Shown piece after piece: positions 55,221-64,000 of a DNA stretch of 64,000 nt (positions are counted from its first letter, which is position 1; every line of letters begins with the position of its first letter). The position numbers and the translations under genes were made by a program. The stretch covers positions 26,667,344-26,731,343 of the forward strand of contig NW_019211454.1 in the NCBI RefSeq assembly GCF_002443255.2. Direction: 5' to 3'. Below the pieces are notes generated by a model. The model did not search any database. It was not told the origin of the DNA and worked only from the letters and a program-made list of their open reading frames with translations. The DNA comes from Varroa destructor (taxonomy: Eukaryota > Arthropoda > Arachnida > Mesostigmata > Varroidae).

Positions 55221-55512
55221 AAATACACTTGCGGTTTGTATATTGAATATTAAAACAGTCAGCTAGTAGCTGCTGCCACCAGAGCATGCAGCCGGTAGCT
55301 TAGAATTGGCTGCGCTGAGCGAGTGATAGATCCCGACGTTATTATCGAAGATTAAGCCGCTAGAGCAGTTCTGCTGTACAGGAGTACCATTGAAACAGAT
55401 GTGAAATTTGGTGCACTCCGACGTGTAGATAGTTACGTTTTGGCCGCAAGAGCAGTCGACAGGATTCGGATCGGGTCAGGGAGCCAGAGTAGACTTGTAG
55501 CGCGAGGTTATG
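55221..55512 (-). pseudogene. Stranded third exon with a degraded chitin-binding (CBM14/Peritrophin-A) domain
   Basis: The exon begins after a strong acceptor (GATTTTTTTAG|C, junction 55,513/55,512). In one frame it reads a Pro/Asp-rich linker, then a CBM14 domain with DCSCG, then CTKFHICFNGTPV, then a Cys four residues on, then SSGLIFD, and a last Cys before SGGSSY and TAG at 55,263-55,265. CBM14 domains bind chitin through a fold held by three disulfides. Here the expected fifth Cys is Tyr (codon TAT at 55,326-55,328), and a TGA at 55,476-55,478 closes the frame just upstream. All possible AG acceptors precede that TGA, so splicing cannot bypass it. Splice phase matches the exon-2 end only in a frame shifted by one from the catalytic frame. 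I infer a formerly translated domain now in the 3' UTR. Confidence 0.75.
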
Positions 55513-55767
55513 CTAAAAAAATCACCGAAACACATTTTCAGCTACAGTTTGTTTAACATAATCATAACATAACATAAAGTGACATAATCGCCCTACGACG
55601 TTTCGAAAATCAGGTAATCCTACATAGGGCTAACGTTGCTCTCGGAGCACTGTGACTATCTTTAAAGAGTTACATAAACGTTGCGTTCTTTGTAGGAACG
55701 GTTCCGAATCAACTGGAAAGCATTGTTTGCCGGCGCGTATGGGTGCGCGTAAAATTGTTATACTTAC
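55513..55767 (-). other. Chitinase intron 2 (predicted)
   Basis: The intron has donor CCC|GTAAGTAT at 55,768/55,767 and a T-rich acceptor ending TTTTTTTAG at 55,513. At 255 bp it is a typical small arthropod intron. It lies downstream of the present stop codon. Confidence 0.7.
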
Positions 55768-55800
55768 GGGTCAGCGCAGGGATAATTGCTGGACTTTTTA

Positions 55801-57269
55801 TTAACTTTGAAGACCGTTTACGACAGCCTTGGCGAGAGGGTTATGACCTCCGCCACAGACATTTGCGTGATCGTCGAGCCCGATAGCCCAGACCATCGCT
55901 CCACCGTAGCCTTCTTTCTGTATGAGCTTGGTCTTGTAACCAATACTTTCAGCGTCCTCGTAACCGACCCATTGGTTTTGTTTATATGCATAAGGTGTCT
56001 TGGAAGCATTGTCCCATACACGGGTCCATCCCTCCTTAAGGTTTTTGCAGATCTCGTAATAGAAGAGCGTGCCAGACTGTTGGGACACGGGGCCGGGATT
56101 GCCAGGTCCAGCGCTATGGTCTCCAGGCTTGTTTTGAGCCCAGTTGTTAAGAGTAAATGACTTACCATAGAAAGCGAAACCCATAATTAGCTTACTTTTG
56201 GGACACCCAGCGTCGGCCCAATTCTTCATGCCCTGGGAAACAGTCAACTCGGTGAATCTGCCTTGATCATAGGGGCCCGAATAGAGAGCTACATGGTTAC
56301 CAAGTTTGCCATCCCAGTTAGCACGGAGATCGTAGGTCATTACGTGTATGTAATCGCAGTACTTAGCCACATTAGGAACATCGTAAGCAAGCCCTATTTT
56401 CTCCTTCGTGCTGAAGACGGCTATGGTGAGCAGTTTCTTGGACCCAATAGCATCACGCAACTCCTTCAGAAGCTTGATAAGGTTTTCTTTGTCGGCACGG
56501 TCGCCTCCCCTAGCCAAGTCAGCCGGATGCTCCCAGTCGAGGTCGAATCCATCGAAACCATAGGTGTATATCCAGCTGGCGACAGATTCCACGAAAATCT
56601 TTCTGCGTTCAGGGCTTGCGGCCATCTGAGAATATTTTTGTACGCCTTCGTTCCATCCACCAACAGCAAATGAAACTTTTAGTTTGGGATTCTTCTGTTT
56701 AAGTGCTGTGAGCTGCCTCAAACCATTTTGACCAATATCCCAGTCCGGTTCTAAGGACTTTACCTTCCCGGTACTCCAGTCCATACCCGCAAACGAGTAA
56801 ATGACATGGGTGCACAGATTCGTGGGTATGTTAGATACAGAACCTGTGTATGGAGCAGGGCGATACCTAGAAAGTATTCAGACACGTTCGTTATTTCATT
56901 TGACACCATTGTAATTGGTTTATTTAACAAAAGCTGCTTAAAAATACTGTGGAAGCACAGACATGCTCTTCTGAAAGGTCTTGAGGTGCAATATTCCTGA
57001 ACTTTACCGGAACTGAATCGGATCATTAATACGAGAGACTTACTCCTGTACTAATGATGCGGTTTTTGTATTGTACTGTACTATACAATACATGTACCGA
57101 TAGTTCACAAACGTTTTAAAGGTTATATTTCAGAAAAACAGCAACGGGAGCAGGTAAAGGCTTACCTAGACCATGACTCCCAATAGCAGATGAAGGGCTT
57201 AGCTTTGTCAGCCAGCGCTGGGCTAATGCAGGCTGCAACAGCGGCCACGAGAGTCAGAAGAACCTTCAT
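55801..57269 (-). CDS. Secreted chitinase, glycoside hydrolase family 18 (two coding exons)
   Basis: This is an endochitinase-type enzyme that hydrolyses beta-1,4-N-acetylglucosamine links in chitin, secreted for cuticle or gut-lining turnover. Exon 1 is 57,166-57,269 and exon 2 coding is 55,801-56,866, joined in phase (Ser-Arg across the junction) to give 389 residues. Residues 1-20 are a signal peptide (MKVLLTLVAAVAACISPALA), cut before DKAKPF. GH18 landmarks follow: CYWESWSRYR near 28-37, SFAVGGW 100-106, the catalytic motif FDGFDLDWE 139-147 with proton donor Glu147, MTYD 211-214, and GGAMVWAIGLDD 356-367 with the conserved substrate-site Trp361. The start has good context (ACCAACAATG) just downstream of a TATA box. 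The barrel is complete, about the family's usual catalytic length. It ends LQS at two tandem TAA codons, leaving no chitin-binding domain. Which chitinase group it belongs to cannot be set without a tree. Confidence 0.95.
56867..57165 (-). other. Chitinase intron 1
   Basis: The intron has donor CTAG|GTAAGC at 57,166/57,165 and acceptor ACTTTCTAG|GTATCG at 56,867/56,866, length 299 bp. Joining the flanks restores the conserved WSRYRPAPY segment in frame, which strongly supports both junctions. The 5' end of the mRNA-strand codon is AG|G (Arg). Confidence 0.92.
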
Positions 57270-57312
57270 TGTTGGTGCTGCTTCCAATAACGATCGACTT
57301 CCCTGGACAGCC

Positions 57313-57322
57313 GCTTATATAG
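57313..57322 (-). promoter_or_regulatory. TATA box of the chitinase gene
   Basis: The - strand reads CTATATAAGC about 45-50 nt upstream of the start codon. Transcription would begin near 57,290 and leave a short 5' UTR of roughly 20 nt. A strong TATA element fits a tissue- or stage-restricted gene such as a moult-related chitinase (inference). Confidence 0.8.
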
Positions 57323-59679
57323 TTCCAACAGACAGCTTTCACAAACGGAAGGACTTTACTTAGGGATTATACAATTGTGTATTATGATTGATATAATATT
57401 TACCTTTAACGTAGTAGGCTGAGTGAACAATATGTAATGTCGAGGAACTTTGCGATACACAGATTTTACAATGGAGTTAACGAACATGCTTCTAACTTTT
57501 GCACCACGACCGATCAAAGCGCCTTGATGACAGAAACTTTTTATTTGCTCTTTAATTCATCAATACCCAAATAGTAAAACAGTTACAGTGTTTCAAGTTG
57601 CGAATATGTCACACATATATATATATATATTATAGTAGTAGTAGTAGTAATACTATGATTTAAAAACAAGTAAGGCGTTTTTCTTGTACTACGTATGGAT
57701 TCAATTGAAATACTTAATGGTTTATACAGTAAATGTGTTTCCGTGCGCACGTACCACAAGCAATCGCATGTAAGAAACTAGAAGATCTTAAGAATAGCTA
57801 TAAACAGTTACTTTACTGATATACTAATTTTTAAAAGAGCAAAAAACTCTGCCGAATACAATTAATTGATTTCCATTAGTCTTCTAACTAGGCTGTCTAA
57901 ACGTTCCCTGCAACATTTTTATTAAACGTAAACGAAAATGATTATGAGATTCCTATTAATGTAGTGTTTAACGTGAGCCGAGTCACTGAGAAGAAACATA
58001 GTTACGAACTAAGTGCACCATATGTTACGCAGTAGAGGTAGTTTTAGTTAAAAAAAAAACAAAATATGGTACTACGCACTTGTTCTCTTTTAGACCGATG
58101 ACTATCGACAACAAACATCGGCGTTGGAAAAGCCAGAATCCCATACGAGCACCAGCTGTTTTTTCCAGACTAGAAGTATACGTAGTCGAAAGCAACATGC
58201 ACATCATTGTTCCAGGCACAAACCACACTTAACAAATAAAATATAAATCGATTGTAAACCCTCTTGGCAACGCTCATATTTTCTAATAATTTTCATACCG
58301 TCATATTGTATATTCAAGGTCGTAAAAGCTGCGCGCTCTCACTGACCTATTGTGTGACCGTTTGTCTTGTTTAGATTTTATAAATTTTGGTTGAAATATA
58401 TAGATACGAAATGTTCATTCTTTTTTCGACAATATCTTTCTACTATTACCTGTTATGGCGTAAAAATACGTCCTAAACTTTTCCAAGATACTACCAAAGA
58501 TAATTCTCTTTACCTTAATTACATATTGTTTTTAGTAAAAAATGCAAAACTATAGATATATGCATATTACTCTATGTGTTGAACTGGGACATTTTATTTT
58601 GGCTTTTAACACATACCTGGGGAGCTACTGCGCACAACTTTCAGTCATTTTGGTCCTTGTATTAGCAGCTGATCTGCATTTTACCTACTGCATGACGTAG
58701 TTAAATTTCCAGAGTGATCAGACTATGTCTGCGCGCTGGCTGGAACAAAGGTGAGCTCACACAGAGCCGTGAGCACATTTGTAACGAAATTGGCTATACT
58801 CGACATTGATCATTTCGGGACTGATCAACAACAATTAAGCGAAACAAATAACGTTGGGCGTGGTCTCTTCATTCTGACAGGACGTTTTCCCAAAATCAAC
58901 AGTTTTCCAATATTAGGTAAACCTTTTCTATTCATTAGGCCAAAAAGTTATAGGCACATACAGATCGTCTAAAACGAAAACCTAGTCTAGCTAATTTACA
59001 ATGTAGACAGCAAATGCTGTGCTTGAGAAGCAAGGTGGCAGAAGAACTGCTAGCTCCTGCGTGATTTAATGGAGGAAAAATTGAATATAGGCAATGGCTA
59101 GAACGAAAATGACTGATCAGTCCAGTCGATAGTTACTGTCGCTGCAAACTATTGTATTCTATCTCTTATACATGCTTGAATGCTTTTCTCCAAATAAAAT
59201 ACGCGATATAGTCGGTCAGGTAACGGGATTTGATGTATCAAGTCCGCCAGAAACATAGTCTTATATCACCAAGATAAAGTAAATATGCTCTGAAATAAGT
59301 TGAAACGTTTAGTCAAGCCTATAGTTATCCTCGAAGCCGATGAATAGGTATTAGCCAGAGGTACGGGTCCTCTACACAGTTCAGATTAATAAAACTGTAC
59401 AGGAAAATTAAGTATCTTTTAGGGCTATCAAGTGTGACTAACTAAGCATAAAATGCAGTTATGTATAGCGCAAGATTTTTAAAATAGTTTAATATAAAAA
59501 GATAAATTTTAATCCTGTTTTTTAAGTCTATATGAGAAGCTACCTTCTTGTTAGTGGAACGAGCATGTCCTGCAGACCCATGTATTAATCAAAAATGCCC
59601 GTTGTCTGGGGTAGCACATCAGCCGTCGTATATTCAAAACACACGAGTTATTATACTATGTGAAGTTGTTCGAGCTTGA
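57323..59679. other. No supportable gene; upstream flank of the chitinase
   Basis: AT-rich DNA with an (AT)n run at 57,615-57,630 and a (TAG)n run at 57,633-57,649. I saw no coding block on either strand. Regulatory sites for the chitinase may lie here but none can be named. Confidence 0.55.
57615..57649. repeat. Compound (AT)n-(TAG)n microsatellite
   Basis: Sixteen bases of AT alternation are followed, after a two-base break, by about 5.7 TAG units. It lies roughly 300 bp upstream of the chitinase promoter. Confidence 0.93.
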
Positions 59680-60310
59680 TGATCTCAAACATCTGCGTTG
59701 CTTGTAACAGCATCAAGGTTTTCAGCAACGTCCATTGCGTTGCGCAAGTCTCGTTTGCTAGTCCCCAATTCGATCGCCGGCTCCCACAACACACGTAAAT
59801 AGGCCGCATCGATAGAATTCCAAAGGCCCAATCATTATTAACCTATACAAATATGTTCAGCGTACTCTAAAATCCTTCTTGCTCTAAATGGCCATTATCA
59901 TTTTAAGATCATCGACATAAATGCAAGGTTTGATTCTGTAGTATATATTTTACAGAATCTTAAAAAGAAAAAGAAAATGTAGTGTTTTCTGTTCTAATTT
60001 TTCGAGGGCATCCAGTGCATTCACAGCCTCTAGGGACCTTAGCGCATGGCAGAGCTGCATTCTCTGGGCTACAAGAGACAGGCTCTCCGTATTGGGTCTA
60101 GAAGAAGCAGGTCTGTAGAATCTTGCAAAATCTCCAAGTTCCAGCCAACTCGTATGGGGTAGAGTCCGTTGTTCTTAGTGTGCCTTCTTCAGACGATTCT
60201 GCAACGCACGTCAATTGTTCCGATTGCTCAAAACGACAGATTTCGGTTAGCTCATCCTTCACAGACAGACTGGGGAAGTCACCATTAATCTTTTTTCCGG
60301 TAAAACTGTA
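59680..60310 (-). pseudogene. Decayed coding-like blocks of unknown identity
   Basis: On the - strand three open, codon-like blocks follow each other in different frames. The first, at about 60,100-60,300, is acidic and includes KDELTEICRFEQSEQLTCV. The second, 59,953-60,174 (74 codons), includes ELGDFARFYRPASSRPNTES and LVAQRMQLCHALRSLEAVNA. The third, about 59,682-59,840, includes YLRVLWEPAIELGTSKRDLR followed by NAMDVAENLDAV. The amino-acid make-up is balanced and helix-like, unlike chance frames in AT-rich DNA. No start, splice pair or known domain was identified. It may be a retroelement structural protein or a dead host gene. Confidence 0.4.
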
Positions 60311-63232
60311 AACTATATACTGTGTTCTATACCAGAAAGTAAGCCCGAGCCTTCTTGTACACCAAGTTGTTAAAAAAAAGACATGCCATCTCGGCAGGAT
60401 GCTCTACCCCATCAAGTAGTATGTATAATGTAATCGCACTATGAAAGTATTACTTCAGTAGGCGGGTAATGTACAGACGTATGACTTCGAGTGCCCTGCA
60501 AATCATGCGACGTAAACTCCACTCGATTTTTTATGAGGGAAATTCAAGAGCAAGATGCATAACAGCAAACTATGGACGACGTAGCTTATGATCCAGATAA
60601 CTAATAATCCAGTACTTTATTTTTAATCTAGTGAGACTCAAGCGGTGTGATCAAACATTAAGGCTATTCGGGTTAGATCTTTTATAGATAATTAAAATAT
60701 AATGAAATAATATTCATCTGTGTATGCAGTTATGGGACACAACACCTCCCTATGTCTGCGTAGTTCCAGCGGCCTCCGCACCTTTTGTGATCACCCTAAC
60801 GTGGAAACTGAAGGTTGAGGCCTGTCAGGTATAAGCGGTTGAGAAATATAATAATATCAAGGGATTCGGCAAATGAGTCAAGGAAATTCGACCTTTTTTA
60901 ATGGATGTATAACTAAGAAGATCTAGTAAAAATGGATTAGGTACCTCTATTAACGGCTTTTTTTTTTAAATCTGATTTGTGGTTCGATTCTATGTGTTTC
61001 ATCTAAAACGAACTTTGTACAGAGGCACGCGACTTTGCGAGTTAATATGTCTGAAATTCAAGTCATAGGTAAAGTTTCATAAATCCTTTAGAGACATGAA
61101 ATTTTCGAATTTATGGAGACGAGTTCTAATGTTATCGTCAAATAGACAGACAGGTTATCACGAAACTGTTTTTCATTAAAAAAAAATCGCGGACTCCGAG
61201 ATTTGGCTTCAAAAAGAATTACTATTTTCATGAAGTGACGATAGTTACGTTTGGATACAACGCTCCATAATTGTTTCTGGAGCTCCATAATTCCGTCGAG
61301 AATTAACGTGCGCGGTATTCACCTATAATGTAATAACTTTACGAAAGTTCTGTCCAGCACTCCTCTTTGTTGAGCTAAAGCATTTAGACGTATCCACAAA
61401 GCGTTCAGCATGTTCATTAAACTGTAAACACCGTTTCCTGTGATATGTAGTGGCTGCCGTTGACTATAACGAGTAGTTCGCTGAGCTTTGATCATAGCTG
61501 TACTCCTTTTAAAGATCCCTGGGCATTTCAAGCGACGTATGCCCTAAGTGAAGGTTGTGAATGTAGTTCAGTTTCCGTTAGGGTTCTTAAAAGCGTCTAC
61601 GCATTTGCAATAACTTTTAGTAAAAAAGATATATCTATGCCTATCCAGTATACATATCTGTGTGGCGACGTGCAGCATTAGAATGACGGAACCACGATTC
61701 AAGTAGCAGTGATGAAACAACTTCCATGAATCGTCAATCTTTACGTTTGTAAATTGCGGGTTAGGAATTTTCCTTTGCTGTTCTCTAAGTACATAATTAA
61801 TTGCATCGAGTATAAGCTTGAGTTTTTCATTTCTAAAAGATGTCACTCTAATTTCGCGACTTTCCAGAATCTTGGGTTTCGAAAGAATAATGTCGGTTAG
61901 CTATAGGAATGACTACATATCCTCCTTCCCTGTTACGTGTATATGTGTCGGGGGGTGTCCCTTGCGCAAACTCGGTGATTCGGCGATACTTAATGTTTAA
62001 CTCGTAGTTCAACAGCATAATCGTCTATCGTTGTGAGCACGAAAATTGCAGCTTTTCTTCAAAATGCAGGGAGCAAGCGGCAACGGTCAGTAAGTAATAT
62101 TAACGGGTACCTATAACGATGACAAACAGTTGCTTGTTTTTACGTTTGTTTCCGTTAAGATATTGTTGCAATATGACTGCACGAAACCGCACACGCTTGC
62201 CCCTCTAGCAACCATTAATAATGGAAGTTTTAGATCGTCGTATATAAGTGGGAGAAAAGTTTTTTTTCAATTCTCTAAAACTTACATGCCACTGTTTGTT
62301 ATAAATAAATATGTGTTTCTTCTTTATAGAATGTTTCATTAGAAACTTGTACCAAAAGCTCTACAAACCTGTGAGATAAACATGCCATAAAAATGGACCA
62401 TCCCTACCGTAAAAGATAGTTGAAGTAGGTAGCTGAAAGTAAATAGACGAGTTATCGCCTGTACCTTTTCTAGGACAGATCATCGTTTTATTCTATCTGT
62501 TAAAACAGAGTCATTTCTTCAGAAATGCATAGAAGATATCCAGAAGTCTTGAAAAAAGCGCGTTACTGAGCATTCTAATTCGATATCTAGGATCTCGGTC
62601 GATAGAGCAGGATGTCGGCCCGACTTAGAGACAGTACAAGCGGTGACTCATCTACTTGCTCCGAAGGACATTTTTCAGCTACGCTCTATGCAAACGAAGA
62701 ATACTAACCTCCATTCAAGACCTCAGAGATTGGTTGCAATTTATCTATCATCTCAGCTCCCCGGTTTTTCTCTTCACGACCGCAATCGGAAAAATGAAAT
62801 TTGAATGTTCGACCTCCAAACTTCAAAAGCCTTACAAGTTCCGTTTTTGATACAGACAGGCAGTAAGAACTGGCGTTGCCTTGCGAAACCCAAGATTTGC
62901 CTCGGTTTTCTCGGAGTTTCTTTCTTATTTAGCGTGTTTGAAAAATTGTTTCTGAAGACTATTTAAGTGTGTGACTCGTGGAAGTAAGGTCGGTTCTTGT
63001 GCTTTTGGTAGCTTTAGTTTAAAAAATATCACGAATCGTATTCTTTAATTGACATAAACACACACATTGACATTCCCTACTCCCATCCCCTAGGTGGATT
63101 CCTCGTTAGAGTTTTTGTGTGAGTTGGATCGAGTTTTGGTTTGTTCAGCTGTTCCCAGTCCTTAGGTCTTCATACATGATGTGAGGTCGCTACAAATGTC
63201 ACCCATTTACACTCTTATATTCGTTCCATTAA
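60311..63232. other. No supportable gene
   Basis: Short frames on both strands (for example 61,460-61,846 and 62,656-62,850) have no recognisable domains. No RNA genes or notable repeats were seen. Confidence 0.5.
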
Positions 63233-63971
63233 TCAAAACATTTCTGTGCGTTCGAATCGTTGGCAGAAAATAAAATGTTGGCCTTTTCCACTTTGGTTCG
63301 TCGTGCTTTTTTCAGATATTTGAATCTTCCGTGAACAGCAGCGTTCTTTGTCTGCGCGACGATGACATACTGGATCCACGTTTTCGAAACGGACAATCAC
63401 GTGAATGGTGCTGGTCTTTACGTTCGGGACAGGGCTCGACAGCTTGATGATATAAGCAGTCCTTTTTAAAACAACGTGACATTCCTACAACTTACGTTTC
63501 TGGAGTCCTTACTAGTAGTCCTTGTGTGAAAGAGGCAAGGTGAAATCTAGTACTTTCTTTGCGTGCTGATGTGGTTCCTTCAGTACAGTTACCTTCCTTT
63601 CCATTAGAGCGATCTGGCGAACACCCTATCCTGGACATCTTAGACCACACACCCCTATTAGGCGCTTCATCTGTGTATCATTTGTAAGATATTAGTCATC
63701 TTTGCCAGTTGACGTAATTTGTTCACAAGTCTGCTGTGTCCTCACTGGCACAGCGAATCAACAGAAACCTGTAATGCACCGGAAAATGCTCGCCATATCG
63801 TTTGGGTATCTCAAATCTGACGTGACGTTTTTCGTCGGGTCCATTGATTATCATCCTTACGCGGTCCGCTGTTGCTAGAGAGGCACAGTCAAATTTCAGG
63901 CTATTCTCGTAGCGACTAAGCCGACGGCCAAAGGTGACACCATACTTCGGACATCGCCAAACTTGGGAATT
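63233..63971 (-). pseudogene. Coding-like blocks at the right edge, unidentified decayed gene or exons
   Basis: The - strand carries two long stop-free blocks that read like real protein. 63,726-63,971 (82 codons) includes CPKYGVTFGRRLSRYENSLK, then MIINGPDEKRHVRFEIPKRY, then HFPVHYRFLLIRC. In the next frame LVNKLRQLAKMTNILQMIHR follows without a gap. 63,236-63,484 (83 codons) includes VVLKRTAYIIKLSSPVPNVK then TIHVIVRFENVDPVC. Between them a short block in the same frame as the second reads MERKVTVLKEPHQHAKKVLD. Stops and a frameshift separate the pieces, so this is probably a pseudogene, or exons whose boundaries I cannot place. I do not recognise the family. It may continue past the window edge. 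Confidence 0.45.
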
Positions 63972-64000
63972 CTAGTTGCAAAATTTACTGCCGTTTTTTT

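Noticed and set aside
55786..56160. 124-codon + strand frame and a 116-codon - strand frame overlapping the chitinase
   Set aside because: Both are shadows of the GH18 exon, whose frame carries all the conserved motifs.
59905..59935. A CIYVDDLKM stretch on the - strand, suggestive of a Copia reverse transcriptase
   Set aside because: No other reverse transcriptase motifs flank it in any frame, so it is probably coincidence.
1..64000. Search for CRISPR arrays, phage, integron or bacterial operon signatures
   Set aside because: None seen. Introns, TATA promoter, microsatellites and eukaryotic transposons indicate a eukaryotic nuclear genome.

Overview
This window looks like AT-rich, gene-poor nuclear DNA of an arthropod. 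A mite or another acarine is my best guess. The reasons are spliced genes with GT-AG introns, an invertebrate start context, a secreted glycoside hydrolase family 18 (GH18) chitinase with a Peritrophin-A type exon, fossil mariner DNA transposons and an R1/Jockey-type LINE. I found no operons, bacterial ribosome-binding sites, CRISPR arrays or viral genes. The species call is inference from family content only.

Layout: The left edge (1 to about 430) carries the 5' part of a dead mariner transposase on the + strand. From about 430 to 27.5 kb I can support no intact gene. That stretch holds AT microsatellites, a 25-bp minisatellite at 9.7 kb, one weak decayed coding relic at 20.7-21.2 kb and three striking inverted repeats (21.83-21.92, 24.32 and 24.65 kb). 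A second mariner (C-terminal half, + strand) lies at 27.55-27.98 kb. A third, almost full-length but broken, lies on the - strand at 30.36-31.30 kb. The two copies that retain the transposase N-terminus share a nearly identical short segment. At 37.98-40.77 kb a heavily mutated LINE runs on the + strand with recognisable endonuclease, reverse transcriptase (YVDD box) and C-terminal His/Cys-rich regions. It includes a recent 53-bp tandem duplication. A weak Tc1-like helix-turn-helix relic lies near 48 kb, and a GC-richer open stretch near 49.1 kb is unexplained.

The only convincing gene is the chitinase on the - strand (TATA box near 57.32 kb, start at 57,269, stop at 55,801). Exon 1 encodes a signal peptide and exon 2 encodes the whole GH18 barrel with an intact catalytic motif. 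A third exon, spliceable and phase-compatible in another frame, encodes a chitin-binding CBM14 domain. It is cut off from the catalytic frame by a frameshift and an in-frame TGA, and its expected fifth cysteine is a tyrosine. The present gene therefore predicts a secreted, catalytic-only chitinase with its old chitin-binding exon stranded in the 3' untranslated region.

The right end (59.7-60.3 and 63.2-64.0 kb, - strand) contains open, codon-like blocks of unknown identity that look like decayed exons or unrecognised mobile-element proteins. Most short open frames elsewhere are chance or shadow frames and were left out.
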